Shown one piece after another: positions 27,194-37,035 of a DNA stretch of 64,000 nt (its first letter is position 1; each line of letters opens with the position of its first letter). The position numbers and the translations under genes are program-made. The stretch lies in the NCBI GenBank assembly GCA_024707325.1, contig JANPZY010000001.1, positions 2,294,501 through 2,358,500 on the forward strand. The letters are read 5' to 3'. Origin of the DNA: Opitutus sp. GTDB lineage: Bacteria; Verrucomicrobiota; Verrucomicrobiia; Opitutales; Opitutaceae. The notes beneath the pieces are model-generated. The model was not told the origin of the DNA. It made no database searches and saw only the letters and a list, made by a program, of their open reading frames with translations.

Positions 27194-28480
27194 TTAACGG
27201 CCGAAGGTGACGTGGGCCTGCGGAGCGCCGTCCTTGGCGGGAAGATAAACCGTGAAGCACGTGCCCGCGCCGAGCGTGGTTTTCACGTGGATGAGGCCGT
27301 GGTGATGACGGACGAGACGAGTGACGATCGCGAGGCCGAGGCCGGTGCCGGCTTCGGCTTTGGTGGTGAAATACGCTTCGAAAATTCGCGACAGCACGTC
27401 GCGCGGGATGCCAGGACCCTGGTCGATCACCGACAAAGCGGCGAGGGGACCGGTGTTGTCGAAAGAGTCGAGGCCGATGAAGCGTTCGGTCGGCGAGTCG
27501 TGAAACGTGTTGATCGGCAGCTTCGCATCGAAGCGCTCGGCGGTGATGAACACCGTCTGCGGTTTCGTGGAGGCCTGGAACGCGTTGATCGTGAGATTGA
27601 GCAGCACCTGAATCATCTCGGTGCCGCCGATCTTGGCCATTGTGTCGCGGTCGAGGCGCTTCACCACCAGCGTGCCGCCGCGCAGCGACGGATGATTGCG
27701 CATCAAAGTCTGCACATCCTCGATGACCTGGTTGATCGAGACCTCGGGATTGGAGGCGGATCGCTTGTTTACGAACCGCAGGTAGCGGCGCATGATCGCG
27801 GAGCAGGTGGTGACCTGCTTTGAGAGGAGCGCGACTTCCTGCTTCACGGCGTCGAGATCGGCGCCGTGCAACGCACCGACTTTGCCCAGACGGTGGTGCA
27901 GCAGATCAACATAGCCCGCGATGATCGTGAGCGGGTTGTTGATGTCGTGCAGCGCGCCCGCATAGATCTCGGACGTGGTGCGCGCAACCTCCTCGCGGAG
28001 CGCGGAGTCGTGCAATTGATCGGAGAGCGCCTTCAGACGTTCCTCGGTGGAGGAAACGGTTTCGGAAATACGGCGCAGGTGCAGCGCGTGACCAACCGCC
28101 TCGCGAATCGTCGCGAGGTCGAAGGGTTTGCTCAGGTAATCGCAGGCGCCGAGTCGCAGAGCCTGACGCGCCGTCTCGATCGTCTCGTAGGCGGTGAGCA
28201 TCAGCACCTCAATGTGCGGATCGATCTCCTTCAACTCGCGCAGCACCTCGATGCCGGTCTTGCCGGCCATGCGGATATCAAGAATCGCCACGTGCACGGG
28301 ATGCTCGCGAGCGAAGGCGAGCGCCGCGTCGCCGTGATCGAACACGTGGACCTGAAAGTCCTGCTTGAACACCATGCGCAGCGACTGACGCGGTCCTTCC
28401 TCATCATCGACGATGAGCAGGTTGGGCAACGTGGCAGCGGCCTTGGGAGCCTGAACGAGCGGCGGTGCGGCAGTGATCAT
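27194..28480 (-). CDS. Receiver-histidine kinase hybrid (REC-HisKA-HATPase)
   Basis: 428 residues with the receiver first. Receiver: acidic pair D25/D26, phospho-acceptor D68 in HVAILDIRM, K118 in YLSKPF. Kinase: H178 in GALHDINNPLTIIAGY, an N-box NLTINAFQAS, and G-boxes DQGPGIPRDVLSRIFEAYFT and GTGLGLAIVTRL. No membrane segment, so cytoplasmic. A REC-kinase order is the architecture of PhcR/PhcQ-like proteins of fatty-acid methyl ester quorum sensing. It lies in a minus-strand run with fadL and another kinase. Confidence 0.88.
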   Translation of the reverse strand: MITAAPPLVQAPKAAATLPNLLIVDDEEGPRQSLRMVFKQDFQVHVFDHGDAALAFAREHPVHVAILDIRMAGKTGIEVLRELKEIDPHIEVLMLTAYETIETARQALRLGACDYLSKPFDLATIREAVGHALHLRRISETVSSTEERLKALSDQLHDSALREEVARTTSEIYAGALHDINNPLTIIAGYVDLLHHRLGKVGALHGADLDAVKQEVALLSKQVTTCSAIMRRYLRFVNKRSASNPEVSINQVIEDVQTLMRNHPSLRGGTLVVKRLDRDTMAKIGGTEMIQVLLNLTINAFQASTKPQTVFITAERFDAKLPINTFHDSPTERFIGLDSFDNTGPLAALSVIDQGPGIPRDVLSRIFEAYFTTKAEAGTGLGLAIVTRLVRHHHGLIHVKTTLGAGTCFTVYLPAKDGAPQAHVTFGR

Positions 28481-28511
28481 GGTGACGATGCGACGATGCG
28501 CAGGTTGAACG

Positions 28512-29729
28512 CTAGAAATACCAGGCCACGGAGAGCGAGACCGCGTTGATGGCGTTGTCGTAAATGCCGTCGGCCGAAACGGCTGTCATCGACGGAGGAC
28601 TGCCCGCAACTTGGCGTTTGCCGCCATCGCCGTAGTGCCACGCGAGATCGGCCGAGAGTCGGGCCGAGCGATAACCGACGCCGAGCGAGTAGAACGAACG
28701 ATCGCTATCCGGCACCGCCGGCGTGTAGCTGGAGTCCGGGACGGAGTTGGCCGTGAAGCAGTAACCTGCGCTGACCGACCAGCCGCCGGCGAAATAGCGC
28801 GTGGCGCCGAATTCGTAGAAGAAGTCGGACTCCCAGTTGAACGGCGTCGGCTGATCGCCGGAGCCTTTCGCGATCGTGACGGTGTTGAGCCGGTCCCAGT
28901 TGGTCCAATCGATGTTGACCTCGAGATTCCATTGCGGCGTGGGGCGATAAGACCAGCCGGCGATGATCACCTCGGGAAAGTCGAACGTGGCGCGCGCGGA
29001 CTCGGTGACGGGCGCCATCAGCGTCGTGGTGGCCGTGCCGTCCATCCGAATGCGCGTTTGATGCGAGTAGCTGAGGCCGAAGCTGTGCTGCGGCGCCGGT
29101 TGCCAAAGCAGTCCGAGATTGAAGCCAACCGCATCGCCATCGCCCGAAAACTCGAAACGATCGCCCGGCACGAAGCCGAGGCCCTGTCTCAGGTCGGTGG
29201 ATACACGGTTGTAAGTGACGGCGCCGCCGAGCGAGAGCTGCGGCGTGAGCTGCCACGCACCACTGAGATTGTAGGTGAGGTAAGTCTGCTCGTTTTTCAG
29301 CGCGTGCGTGCGCAGCGCGGAGTTTTCACCCCAGTCGCTCGAGAGACCAAACGGAGCGTAAACGCCGAAACCGCCGGCCCAGGCCGAATCCTTCGGGTGC
29401 CAAACCGCGTAAAACGACGGCACGGCCTGGTAGTCGTCGTCCATCGACGCGGTGCCCGCGGCGCCGGTGTAGTCGGACGCGACACTCACCGCGTAGAGAT
29501 TGGCGCTGACGGCCGCGCCGTTGATCTGCGTGAGACCGGCGGGATTGTAATAGATCGCGCTCGGATTGTCGGCGGTGGCGACGAAGGCGTTGCCGCGTGC
29601 GAGTGCAAACGCGTCCTTGAAACCGACGCGTGTCCCAGAACCGCGGATACACGGCACGGAAGCGAGCAAGCTGGCGAGGGCGAGCGTGAGCGGATGGATG
29701 GGAGACTGGAAGAACGAGCGGAGACGCAT
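28512..29729 (-). CDS. FadL/OmpP1-type outer membrane channel
   Basis: 405 residues with an N-terminal signal region (LALASLLASVPCIRG) and a short hatch-like N-terminus: FKDAFALARGNAFVATADNP and SAIYYNPAGLTQINGAAVS, the family's NPAG signature. The rest alternates hydrophobic and polar residues as a 14-strand barrel and ends in an aromatic C-terminal strand (VSLSVAWYF), as required for BAM insertion. FadL proteins take up long-chain fatty acids or other hydrophobics. Located between two kinase genes in a cluster with an acylhydrolase-methyltransferase, it may pass a lipidic signal. Confidence 0.88.
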   Translation of the reverse strand: MRLRSFFQSPIHPLTLALASLLASVPCIRGSGTRVGFKDAFALARGNAFVATADNPSAIYYNPAGLTQINGAAVSANLYAVSVASDYTGAAGTASMDDDYQAVPSFYAVWHPKDSAWAGGFGVYAPFGLSSDWGENSALRTHALKNEQTYLTYNLSGAWQLTPQLSLGGAVTYNRVSTDLRQGLGFVPGDRFEFSGDGDAVGFNLGLLWQPAPQHSFGLSYSHQTRIRMDGTATTTLMAPVTESARATFDFPEVIIAGWSYRPTPQWNLEVNIDWTNWDRLNTVTIAKGSGDQPTPFNWESDFFYEFGATRYFAGGWSVSAGYCFTANSVPDSSYTPAVPDSDRSFYSLGVGYRSARLSADLAWHYGDGGKRQVAGSPPSMTAVSADGIYDNAINAVSLSVAWYF

Positions 29730-29732
29730 GAA

Positions 29733-31745
29733 TCAGCGGGGAAGGGGAAGGCGCAGGACGAGATCGGGTGAGGAAGGTTGCTCGCGGCGGCGAACTTCGA
29801 GGCGGCCGTGATGGGCCTCGGCGACGCGCCGCGCAATGGTGAGACCGAGTCCGACGCCGGTGTTCCGCGTCGTGTAGAAAGGTTCGGTCGCGCGAGCCAC
29901 GGCGTCTTCGTCGAAGCCGTGGCCGCTGTCGCGAAACTCAATCAGCAGCTCGGGCGTGCCGTTGGCATCGGATTCCGAGCGCACCGTTACAGAAATGCGG
30001 CGGGACGAACCGGTGCTCGATTGTAAGCCGTTGAGGAAAATCTCCTCCAGCGCGTGCGCGAAGCTCGCGCGGTTGCAGCGGAGAAAAACCGGCGGCAGAT
30101 CACTCTTTATCTCCAGCGTGCCCTCGCCGCTCGCGTAAGCGCGGGAGCGGTCGAAGCTCGCCCGCAGCAGTTCGTCGAGCGGTGTGAGTTCGGCCGCCGA
30201 CTGATCCGAGCGGGCGAGCAACAGCATCTGATCGGTGAAGCGTTGGATGCGCTGCGTCTCGCGACCGAGCGCGGAGCGGAGCGAGTCGCGAAACTCCGGT
30301 TCGCCGATCTGCTCGTTGAAAAGCTGCGCGTGCGTGGTGAGCGGCACCAGCGAATTGCGGATTTCGTGAGCGAAACGCCGCGCAATCACGCTGATGAGCT
30401 TGAGATTGGACGACTCGATCTCGGCGCGCTGCGCCGCGCGGACCTGCGTGAAATCCTCCAGCAGCAACATCGCGGTGCGCGGCAGCTTCGGATTGGTGCC
30501 GAGCGGGATGATCGTGGCGCGGCAAACGCGACCGGAGCCGTCGCTCGCTTCATGGAAGAAAGGCTCGATCGTCGCGCCCTTTTCGACCGCGGCGTGGAGT
30601 TGCCGCGTGATCGCGGCCGGTAGTTGCGTGAGATCGAACGGACCTTTGGCGCTGGCCTCCACGAAACCGTGGATCGCGCGATTCGCGTAGAGCACTTGTT
30701 GGTGAGGTCCGACCACGAGTGCGCCCACGGTCAGGCCGTTGAGCACGTCGCCCAGCAATTGGTGACTGCCGCGAAGCTGGTGGTGCAGCCAGCTGTTTTT
30801 CACCGCGACCCCGAGCTCTTCGAGCAGGTGATAAACGAGGAGAAGCTCGCTGTCGGAATACTCGCCGCCCGTGATGCGGCCACCGAGCACCGCGACGCCG
30901 AGCGTGCGCTCGCGATCGTTGACGGGAATGGCTACGTGACCGCCCAGCACTTCGAACTCGCGCCACGCCTTCGCATCCGGCGTGGGGCCGCTGGTCGTTT
31001 GGGCGCGGAGAATCTGCGGATGCAGCGTGAGTTGCCGGCCGAGACCGCTGCGCCGCGAGAGTGCGAAGCATTCCATCAAATCCGCGGGCAATCCCACGGC
31101 AGCGACGCAGGCGAGCCGGGTTTTGTCCACCGTCGCGCCGGTGTCGGGCAGCGCGTCGTTGGCGCTCGGTTCGAGAAAGATCGCGATGCGCGTGATCCCG
31201 ATCACTTCGCGCAGCTTAAGAATGAAGTGCTGCGTGAGCTGCCGGTAGTCGAGCGAGTAGCTCAGCACTTGCGAGATGTCGCGCAGCACTTCGAGCGCGG
31301 ACGAGAGCACTTCATTGCGACCGGCGAGCGAGCGGGTGGGGGCCGGTTCGGGCGCGAGGGAAAAGGCCTGGTTTGCGGCCGCGCGGGCGGTCAGGCGCGT
31401 GAGCGCGGACGCGAGCGCGGCGACATCGGCCGGCTGAAACAACACGCTGTCGGCGCCGGCGGAGAGCACTTGGGTCTGGCTTTCCGGCGGCACTCCGGCC
31501 GGAAGCACGACCACGATGACCACGTCGGGAGCGGCGTCGCGCGCGGCTTTGATTTCCTGCGGGAGATCGACGTCCACCGCAGCGGGCAAAAGCAGACACG
31601 CTTCGAACGCGCCGGCTTTGAGCGGACCCACCACGTCCGTGAGACGTTCGCGGTGCACTGCTTGAAAGTCGGCGGATGAAGACAGCGCGGAGGACAGGTG
31701 CTGCGCTTGCGATGAGTCTTCGGTGATGAGGAGAAGCCGGATCAC
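29733..31745 (-). CDS. Histidine kinase: degenerate receiver, GAF, PAS, HisKA and HATPase
   Basis: 670 residues. Residues 1-125 look like a receiver (MIRLLLITEDSSQAQHLSSA; VLFQPADVAALASALTRL) in which LLLPAAVDVD replaces the phospho-acceptor Asp segment, so phosphorylation there is doubtful. GAF about 150-320, PAS about 330-430 (LNGLTVGALVVGPHQQVLYA). Kinase: ARRFAHEIRNSLVPLTTHA, N-box LEEIFLNGLQ, FRDSGHGFDEDAVARATEPF and VGLGLTIARRV. No membrane helices, so a soluble kinase. 3 bp from fadL. Confidence 0.87.
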   Translation of the reverse strand: MIRLLLITEDSSQAQHLSSALSSSADFQAVHRERLTDVVGPLKAGAFEACLLLPAAVDVDLPQEIKAARDAAPDVVIVVVLPAGVPPESQTQVLSAGADSVLFQPADVAALASALTRLTARAAANQAFSLAPEPAPTRSLAGRNEVLSSALEVLRDISQVLSYSLDYRQLTQHFILKLREVIGITRIAIFLEPSANDALPDTGATVDKTRLACVAAVGLPADLMECFALSRRSGLGRQLTLHPQILRAQTTSGPTPDAKAWREFEVLGGHVAIPVNDRERTLGVAVLGGRITGGEYSDSELLLVYHLLEELGVAVKNSWLHHQLRGSHQLLGDVLNGLTVGALVVGPHQQVLYANRAIHGFVEASAKGPFDLTQLPAAITRQLHAAVEKGATIEPFFHEASDGSGRVCRATIIPLGTNPKLPRTAMLLLEDFTQVRAAQRAEIESSNLKLISVIARRFAHEIRNSLVPLTTHAQLFNEQIGEPEFRDSLRSALGRETQRIQRFTDQMLLLARSDQSAAELTPLDELLRASFDRSRAYASGEGTLEIKSDLPPVFLRCNRASFAHALEEIFLNGLQSSTGSSRRISVTVRSESDANGTPELLIEFRDSGHGFDEDAVARATEPFYTTRNTGVGLGLTIARRVAEAHHGRLEVRRREQPSSPDLVLRLPLPR

Positions 31746-31891
31746 ATCCGTAGAATGTGCGCATCAAGCGACGCCCCGGCTCGATGAGCAAGCGCGAAGT
31801 CCCGTAGAAGCGGGCTAAATTTGCGCCGCGCGCGGGAGTTGCTCATTGCCATGCGCGCAGGGATTCCCTCACTCGACGCTGGCCGACCGCA

Positions 31892-33595
31892 ATGATTGCC
31901 GACTCCTCGCACGTCCAAGCAGGACAAATACGCACGGACTTCGTCAGCTTCCCGAATCGCGCCGGCTTGAACATCGCCGCGTGCATCGATCACACCGGTG
32001 ATCTCCGCGGGCGGCCATGGGTTGTTATTACGCCTAAATACGGCGAGACGAAGAAGAACAACCTGCAGACTGCGTATTACCTCGCACTCAACGGCGTGAA
32101 CGTTCTTCGCTTCGATCTCGCCAATCACGTCGGCGAGAGCGAGGGGCAGATGCCGCTGTTCACGATTCCGGGCGCGGTGGACGACATCCTCGCGGCCTAC
32201 GATTATCTCGAAAAGGAAATCGGCGTCTCCGGCGCGGGCCTGCTCGCCAATTCGCTCTCCGCGCGCATGGCGATCCGCGCCACCGCGATCGATCCGCGCA
32301 TCACGTATCTGGTGTCGCTCGTCGGCGTGGTGAACGTGCAGCGCACGTTGACCATCGTCTATCAGGAGGACGTCGTGGCCAACTTCATCGCGGGCAAGCG
32401 CTGGGGCATCAACGACGTGCTCGGCTTCGATATCGATTTTGAGAATTTTCTCGGCGCGCTCGTGGCAAGCGGTCTCCACACGCTCGAGGGCACGGCGACC
32501 GATCTGGCGCGCGTGCAGGTGCCGGTGGCGTTTCTCTCCGCGCAGAACGACGCGTGGGTCGACATTGCCGACGTCGAGGCCGTGGTCGCGCGCGGGCGCA
32601 CCTGTGTTTTTCGTCCGATCAAGGACGCGATGCACGAGGTCCGCGAAAATCCCGAGGCGGCCGAGCGGGCGTTTCGGGAGTTGGTCGCGCTCTGTCTCTC
32701 GTGGGCGCGGAAGACCGACATCACGCCCGCCGAGGTGCTGGTGCCCGACAAGAAGCTCTACCTCCGCCAAAACAAGATCGAGCGCGAGCGCTTCCGCCGC
32801 GCGGGCCCGCAGCCGATCAACGAGACGGATTTTTGGAGCCGCTATCTCGGCAAATACGAGTTCTTCCAGCAGGTCGACGTCTACCAGTATTACGTCCAGC
32901 TCATCGGCGGCCTGCTCGGGCCGTTCCGACCCAAGGACGTGCTGCTCGACGCCGGTTGCGGCAATGGACTCTTCGGCCTGTGGGCGTTGCGGCAGTTGCT
33001 CGAACAACAGCCCGAGCCGCTCGATCCGCCGCCGGTTTACGTCGGCATCGATCTCACGAGCAAGGGTCTGCTCGACGCGCTTTCCAAGCACGACGAAATC
33101 CGCGCCCAGCTCGAGCAACGCGCTCCGGAGCGCGCCTCGCGCATGGGGCTCGCCTACGTGCAGATGGACCTCGATCAGTTCGGCGGTTTTCGCGCCGCGG
33201 AGGAGGGTTTGGTCGATTTCGCGCCCAACACCTTCGATAAGATCTGCTGCTCACTGCTGATCTCGTATCTGAAGCGCCCGCAGGATCTGCTGCGTCAGCT
33301 TCATCGCGTGCTCAAGCCCGGTGGCCGCATCGTGGTCACGAGCATGAAGCCATTTGCCGATCTGTCGGATCTCTACCGACGCTACGTCGAGGGCAACGAC
33401 TCGGAGGAGCAGGTCGAATCGGCGCGCGATCTCCTGCGCGCCGCCGGCAAGATCAAGGTCAAGGAAGAGCAGGGCTACTATACGTTTTTCTCCGGCGACG
33501 AGTTGTGTGAAGCGATGCTCGCCGCCGGATTCCGCTCGCCGACGGCCACGATGGGCTTCGGCAACCAGGCGACCGTGGTCTCCGCGGAGAAATGA
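31892..33595 (+). CDS. LuxD-like acylhydrolase fused to a SAM methyltransferase
   Basis: 567 residues. Residues about 1-275 match LuxD (acyl-ACP thioesterase/acyltransferase of bacterial luciferase operons): VLRFDLANHVGESEGQM, GLLANSLSARMAIRA and LVSLVGVVNVQRTL. The triad is intact: S121 in NSLSA, D220 in QNDAWV, H248 in DAMHEV, with spacing close to LuxD's Ser114/Asp211/His241 as I recall. Residues about 310-567 are a class I methyltransferase: motif I VLLDAGCGNGLFGLWAL (349-365), VYVGIDLTSKGLLDAL, KICCSLLISYLKRPQDLL and LKPGGRIVVTSMKP. No lux reductase genes nearby. Stop overlaps the next kinase start (ATGA). I infer synthesis of a methylated acyl product, possibly a signal. Confidence 0.85.
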   Translation: MIADSSHVQAGQIRTDFVSFPNRAGLNIAACIDHTGDLRGRPWVVITPKYGETKKNNLQTAYYLALNGVNVLRFDLANHVGESEGQMPLFTIPGAVDDILAAYDYLEKEIGVSGAGLLANSLSARMAIRATAIDPRITYLVSLVGVVNVQRTLTIVYQEDVVANFIAGKRWGINDVLGFDIDFENFLGALVASGLHTLEGTATDLARVQVPVAFLSAQNDAWVDIADVEAVVARGRTCVFRPIKDAMHEVRENPEAAERAFRELVALCLSWARKTDITPAEVLVPDKKLYLRQNKIERERFRRAGPQPINETDFWSRYLGKYEFFQQVDVYQYYVQLIGGLLGPFRPKDVLLDAGCGNGLFGLWALRQLLEQQPEPLDPPPVYVGIDLTSKGLLDALSKHDEIRAQLEQRAPERASRMGLAYVQMDLDQFGGFRAAEEGLVDFAPNTFDKICCSLLISYLKRPQDLLRQLHRVLKPGGRIVVTSMKPFADLSDLYRRYVEGNDSEEQVESARDLLRAAGKIKVKEEQGYYTFFSGDELCEAMLAAGFRSPTATMGFGNQATVVSAEK

Positions 33596-35674
33596 TCTTC
33601 TACTGCCTTCTGTCTTCGCTGCTCAACGCCGTCGCGAGCTTGGTGCTCGGGGTGGTGGTGATCTCGAAGAAGCCGCGCGAGCCGCGCACGCTCACGTTTG
33701 CGGGCGTCACGCTGGGCGTCGCGACGTGGTCGGCCGGATATTTTCTGTGGCAACTCGCGCCCGATGCCGGCACCGCGCTGGCCTACTGCCGCTTTTTCTC
33801 GGCCGCGGCGATCGTCATCCCGATCTGTTATTTTCACTTCGCCACGAAACTCACCGGGCGTGAGCGCCGGCGCGAAGTGCTCGTCGGTTATGCGGTGACG
33901 GCGCCGTTCGTGCCGCTCTCGTTCACCGGAGACATCGTGCGCGATGTCGCGCCGAAAATGATGTTTCCGCACTGGCCGGAGCCAGGCGCGCTGTATCCGC
34001 TCTATCTCGCGGTGTTCTTTTATTTCCTGATCCGGAGCTGGCACCTGCTGTATTTCGAATACCGGATGTCGCGCTTCATGCGCCGCAACCAGCTCCTCTA
34101 CGTGCTGGCCTATACGGTGACCGGTTTCGCGGGCGGCGCGACGAACTTTCTGCTGTGGTATGACGTTCCCATCCCGCCGATCGGAAACATCTTTGTCGGC
34201 GCCTACATGGCGGGCGTGGGCTACGCAGTCGTTCGGTTCCGGCTGATGGATTTCAACCTGCTCGTTGCGCGTGTCGCCGGCTACGGCGTGCTGGCGGCGG
34301 TCCTGGCGCTGGTGATCCCCGGATTGTATGCGCTCGTGCTGCTGTTGCCGGTGCAGGGCATCGGGATTGTGCCGCTGTTCTTCGTCTCTTTCCTCGTGGT
34401 GAGCTCGTTGTTTTGGCTCATCCCGCTGCTACGCCGTCGTCTGGACGTGCTCCTTGAAACGCGGGTGATGGGCGCGCGGCTGCCCAATCGCGAGATGCTG
34501 CGCCATCTCGCCGTCACGCTCAGCTCCGCGCAGGGTGAGGCCGCGCTTTTTCTCACCGCGGCAAAAGGCATCGGCGAGGCGCTGGAGGTGAGTGACGTCG
34601 GTGTTTATACGCGCACGGAGTTTGAAACTGATTTTGCCCGGCGCGCCGGCGGCGTGAAGCTGGTGAGCTTCCCGCAAAAATCTCCGCTGGCCGTCCGCCT
34701 GCAGGAAACCGGGCGCAGCGTTTTGCTCGACGAGGTGGAGCACGATGGCCCCGCGCAGACGCGCGCCTACTTTCTGGAACTTCGCCGCAAGCAGGGCATC
34801 GAGCTTGCGGTGCCGATCCTTGGCGACCGGTTTTTCTACGGCTTCTTCACGCTCGGCGCGCGACGCGGTCAGGCGCTCTTTAACGAAGTCGACGTCTCGC
34901 TGGTTGAGGCCATCGGTCTCCAGGTCGGACTCAATCTCCGCGCGCGCCAGCTCGAGCGGCAGGCCAGCCAGTCGGAGAAGCTGATCTCGCTCGGCACCCT
35001 CGCTGCCGGTCTCGCGCACGAGCTGCGTAATCCGCTCACTTCGGTGCAGACGTTTTCCGCGCTGCTGCGCGAGCAGCGGCCCGATCCGGAAGCGCTGCAG
35101 GAGTTCGCGGGCGTCGTGCAACGCGATGTCAACCGCATCGCCAGCATCGTCGAAAACGTCTCCGCCTTTGCCGAAAGCAACAAGGTCGCCATGACCGCCG
35201 TCGCGATCGGCGAGGTGCTGCGCACGGTCACCGACATCCTTCGTCCTGATTTCGAACGCACCAAGATCGAGCTTCGTCGTGCTCGACGTTCCGCCGATCA
35301 CGGTGAGGGGCAACCACGGGCAACTGCTTCAAGTATTCATCAACCTGATACAGAATGCGCTCCAGGCGCTCGAAAACCGCCCGGGCTCGCGCGTCATGGT
35401 GTCCGTGGCGAGTCGGTCCGCCGACGTGCGCAAGCCGATCGTCACGATCTGCGTGGCCGACAACGGCCCGGGCATCGATCCGGCGCTGTTGCCGCACATC
35501 TTCGAGCCGTTCATCACCACGAAAGCCACCGGCCAGCGTCGCGGCGGCGGCGGCATGGGACTCGGGCTCGCCATCGTGAAGCGACTCGTGCAACACCACG
35601 AGGGCGAGATTGAGGCCGTCAGCGATCCCGGTCGCGGCACCACGTTCCGCGTTCACCTGCCACTTCTTTCCTGA
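33592..35674 (+). CDS. Membrane sensor kinase: 7TM-type region, GAF, HisKA, HATPase; frame broken
   Basis: N-terminal multi-helix region (about residues 1-285, seven to eight helices, starting MIFYCLLSSLLNAVASLVLG) of the HisKA_7TM sensor type, a GAF domain (about 300-450), then SLGTLAAGLAHELRNPLTSV (H-box). After a frame break at 35273-35274 (one extra T) the ATPase domain continues: FINLIQNALQALENRP, VADNGPGIDPALLPHIFEPF and GGMGLGLAIVKRLVQHHEG. Removing one T gives 694 codons and the clean junction TKIELVVLDVPP. Translation is coupled to the LuxD-methyltransferase gene, so this is its likely cognate sensor. A multi-helix domain suits a hydrophobic ligand. Confidence 0.83.
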
Positions 35675-35675
35675 C

Positions 35676-37028
35676 ATGTCGCCTGTCGTTCCCACCGTGC
35701 CCGTCGATGGACCCGCCGCCTTGCGCGCACTCGCCCGCGCGTTCGGCCAGTTTCACGATTTCGGAAATTTCGTGAGCGCGCTCTCCGCCGCGTTGGAGAA
35801 ATCCGCCGTCTTCGAAAAGACCACGCTGCTGCTCGAACGAAATCTCGCCGAAGGTGCGGCGCCCTTTTCTCCGGGCTCGCTTACGCTGCCGGTTTCGATG
35901 GGCCCGCAACGCCTCGGCGTCGTCCAGGTTTCAGGCGATTCCGCGACGCGCCTCTTCGGTCCCGAGGACCTGCACCTGATGGCTGGTCTCGCCGATTTTC
36001 TCGGCGCCGTGCTCGGCCAGTCGCTTCGTTTTCAAGAAGCGGAGAAAGCCCGCGAGCTTCTGCGGTTTCTCCTCAATCAGGCGCCGGTCGGCATCGCGGC
36101 GTATGGCGAGGATCTGCGTCCGATCGTCAGTAACGATCTCGCCACGCGCTGGCTCGCGGGGCTCACGCTGCCCGCCGAGTTGTTAACCGGCGAGGGCGGG
36201 GGCTTCCATCTCCAGACCGGCGGCAAACTGATCTACGGCGAGGCGCGGAAAATTGCCGGCGACACCAGCGGCTCGATCCTTCTCGTGCTGCACGATCTCA
36301 CGCTCGATCAGGTGCGCCTGCTCGAACTCCTGAAACGCGACACCTACCGCGCGCTTGCCGAGCACGATGTTGTTTCGTTTGCGATCATCGAAAGCCCGCA
36401 GGTGCAGGACGGCGTGCTGCGCGCCTTGCCCGCCGTGCGGGCACAACTCACTGCGACGGAAGCGGCCGGTCCTTACGATGCGCATCGGATTGCGCTCGTG
36501 TTCCGCGGTGCGAGAGCGCTGCAGGCACGGGCGCGCTTGCGCACGTTACGCGCGGCGCTCGGCTCCGGACCGCTCCGGCTCGGCCTGGCCGAACTCGGAC
36601 GCAACGGAAACTCGCCGGAAGCGCTGCTCGATGCCGCGCTGCAGCAACCGCAGGATTTCGACGCCGCGCTCCGCGCGCGCATTCTCGTGCACGACGAGAA
36701 TCCCGACGTCGCGCAGTCGTTCGCCCTGTTTCTGGGCAAAGAATTTCAGGTGGTCGTCAGCACTCAGACGGAGGAGGCGCTGAAGCGGGTGCGACAAGAA
36801 CCGTTCGAAGCGATCGTGACCGAACTCGAACCGCGCAACGGCCCGGCCGGACTCGACGTGCTCGCCGAAGCCAGCGCCGCGCAGCCCGGTATCCAAGGTT
36901 TCATTACAACCCTGCGCGCTCCGCTCACCAGCGGAATTCCGGCGGAGATTCCGCTGATCGAAAAGCCCTTCGATATCTCGGCGATCACCGCTCTTTTCAG
37001 GCAACGGCTCACCGTCGTGGCGAAGTGA
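35676..37028 (+). CDS. GAF-PAS-pseudoreceiver regulatory protein
   Basis: 450 residues, starting 1 bp after the kinase stop. GAF-like domain about residues 15-115, PAS about 130-215 (FLLNQAPVGIAAYGEDLRPI), a middle part about 225-325 that resembles a degenerate cyclase fold without GGDEF (LRLGLAELGRNGNSPEALL), and a C-terminal receiver-like domain (334-448). The receiver has D340/E341 and K430 (IEKPFD), but the phospho-acceptor position is Glu (E383 in IVTELEPRNGP), so it may be locked in a phosphorylated-like state. No DNA-binding domain. The array-bearing 3' gap follows. Confidence 0.75.
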   Translation: MSPVVPTVPVDGPAALRALARAFGQFHDFGNFVSALSAALEKSAVFEKTTLLLERNLAEGAAPFSPGSLTLPVSMGPQRLGVVQVSGDSATRLFGPEDLHLMAGLADFLGAVLGQSLRFQEAEKARELLRFLLNQAPVGIAAYGEDLRPIVSNDLATRWLAGLTLPAELLTGEGGGFHLQTGGKLIYGEARKIAGDTSGSILLVLHDLTLDQVRLLELLKRDTYRALAEHDVVSFAIIESPQVQDGVLRALPAVRAQLTATEAAGPYDAHRIALVFRGARALQARARLRTLRAALGSGPLRLGLAELGRNGNSPEALLDAALQQPQDFDAALRARILVHDENPDVAQSFALFLGKEFQVVVSTQTEEALKRVRQEPFEAIVTELEPRNGPAGLDVLAEASAAQPGIQGFITTLRAPLTSGIPAEIPLIEKPFDISAITALFRQRLTVVAK

Positions 37029-37035
37029 GATCGCT

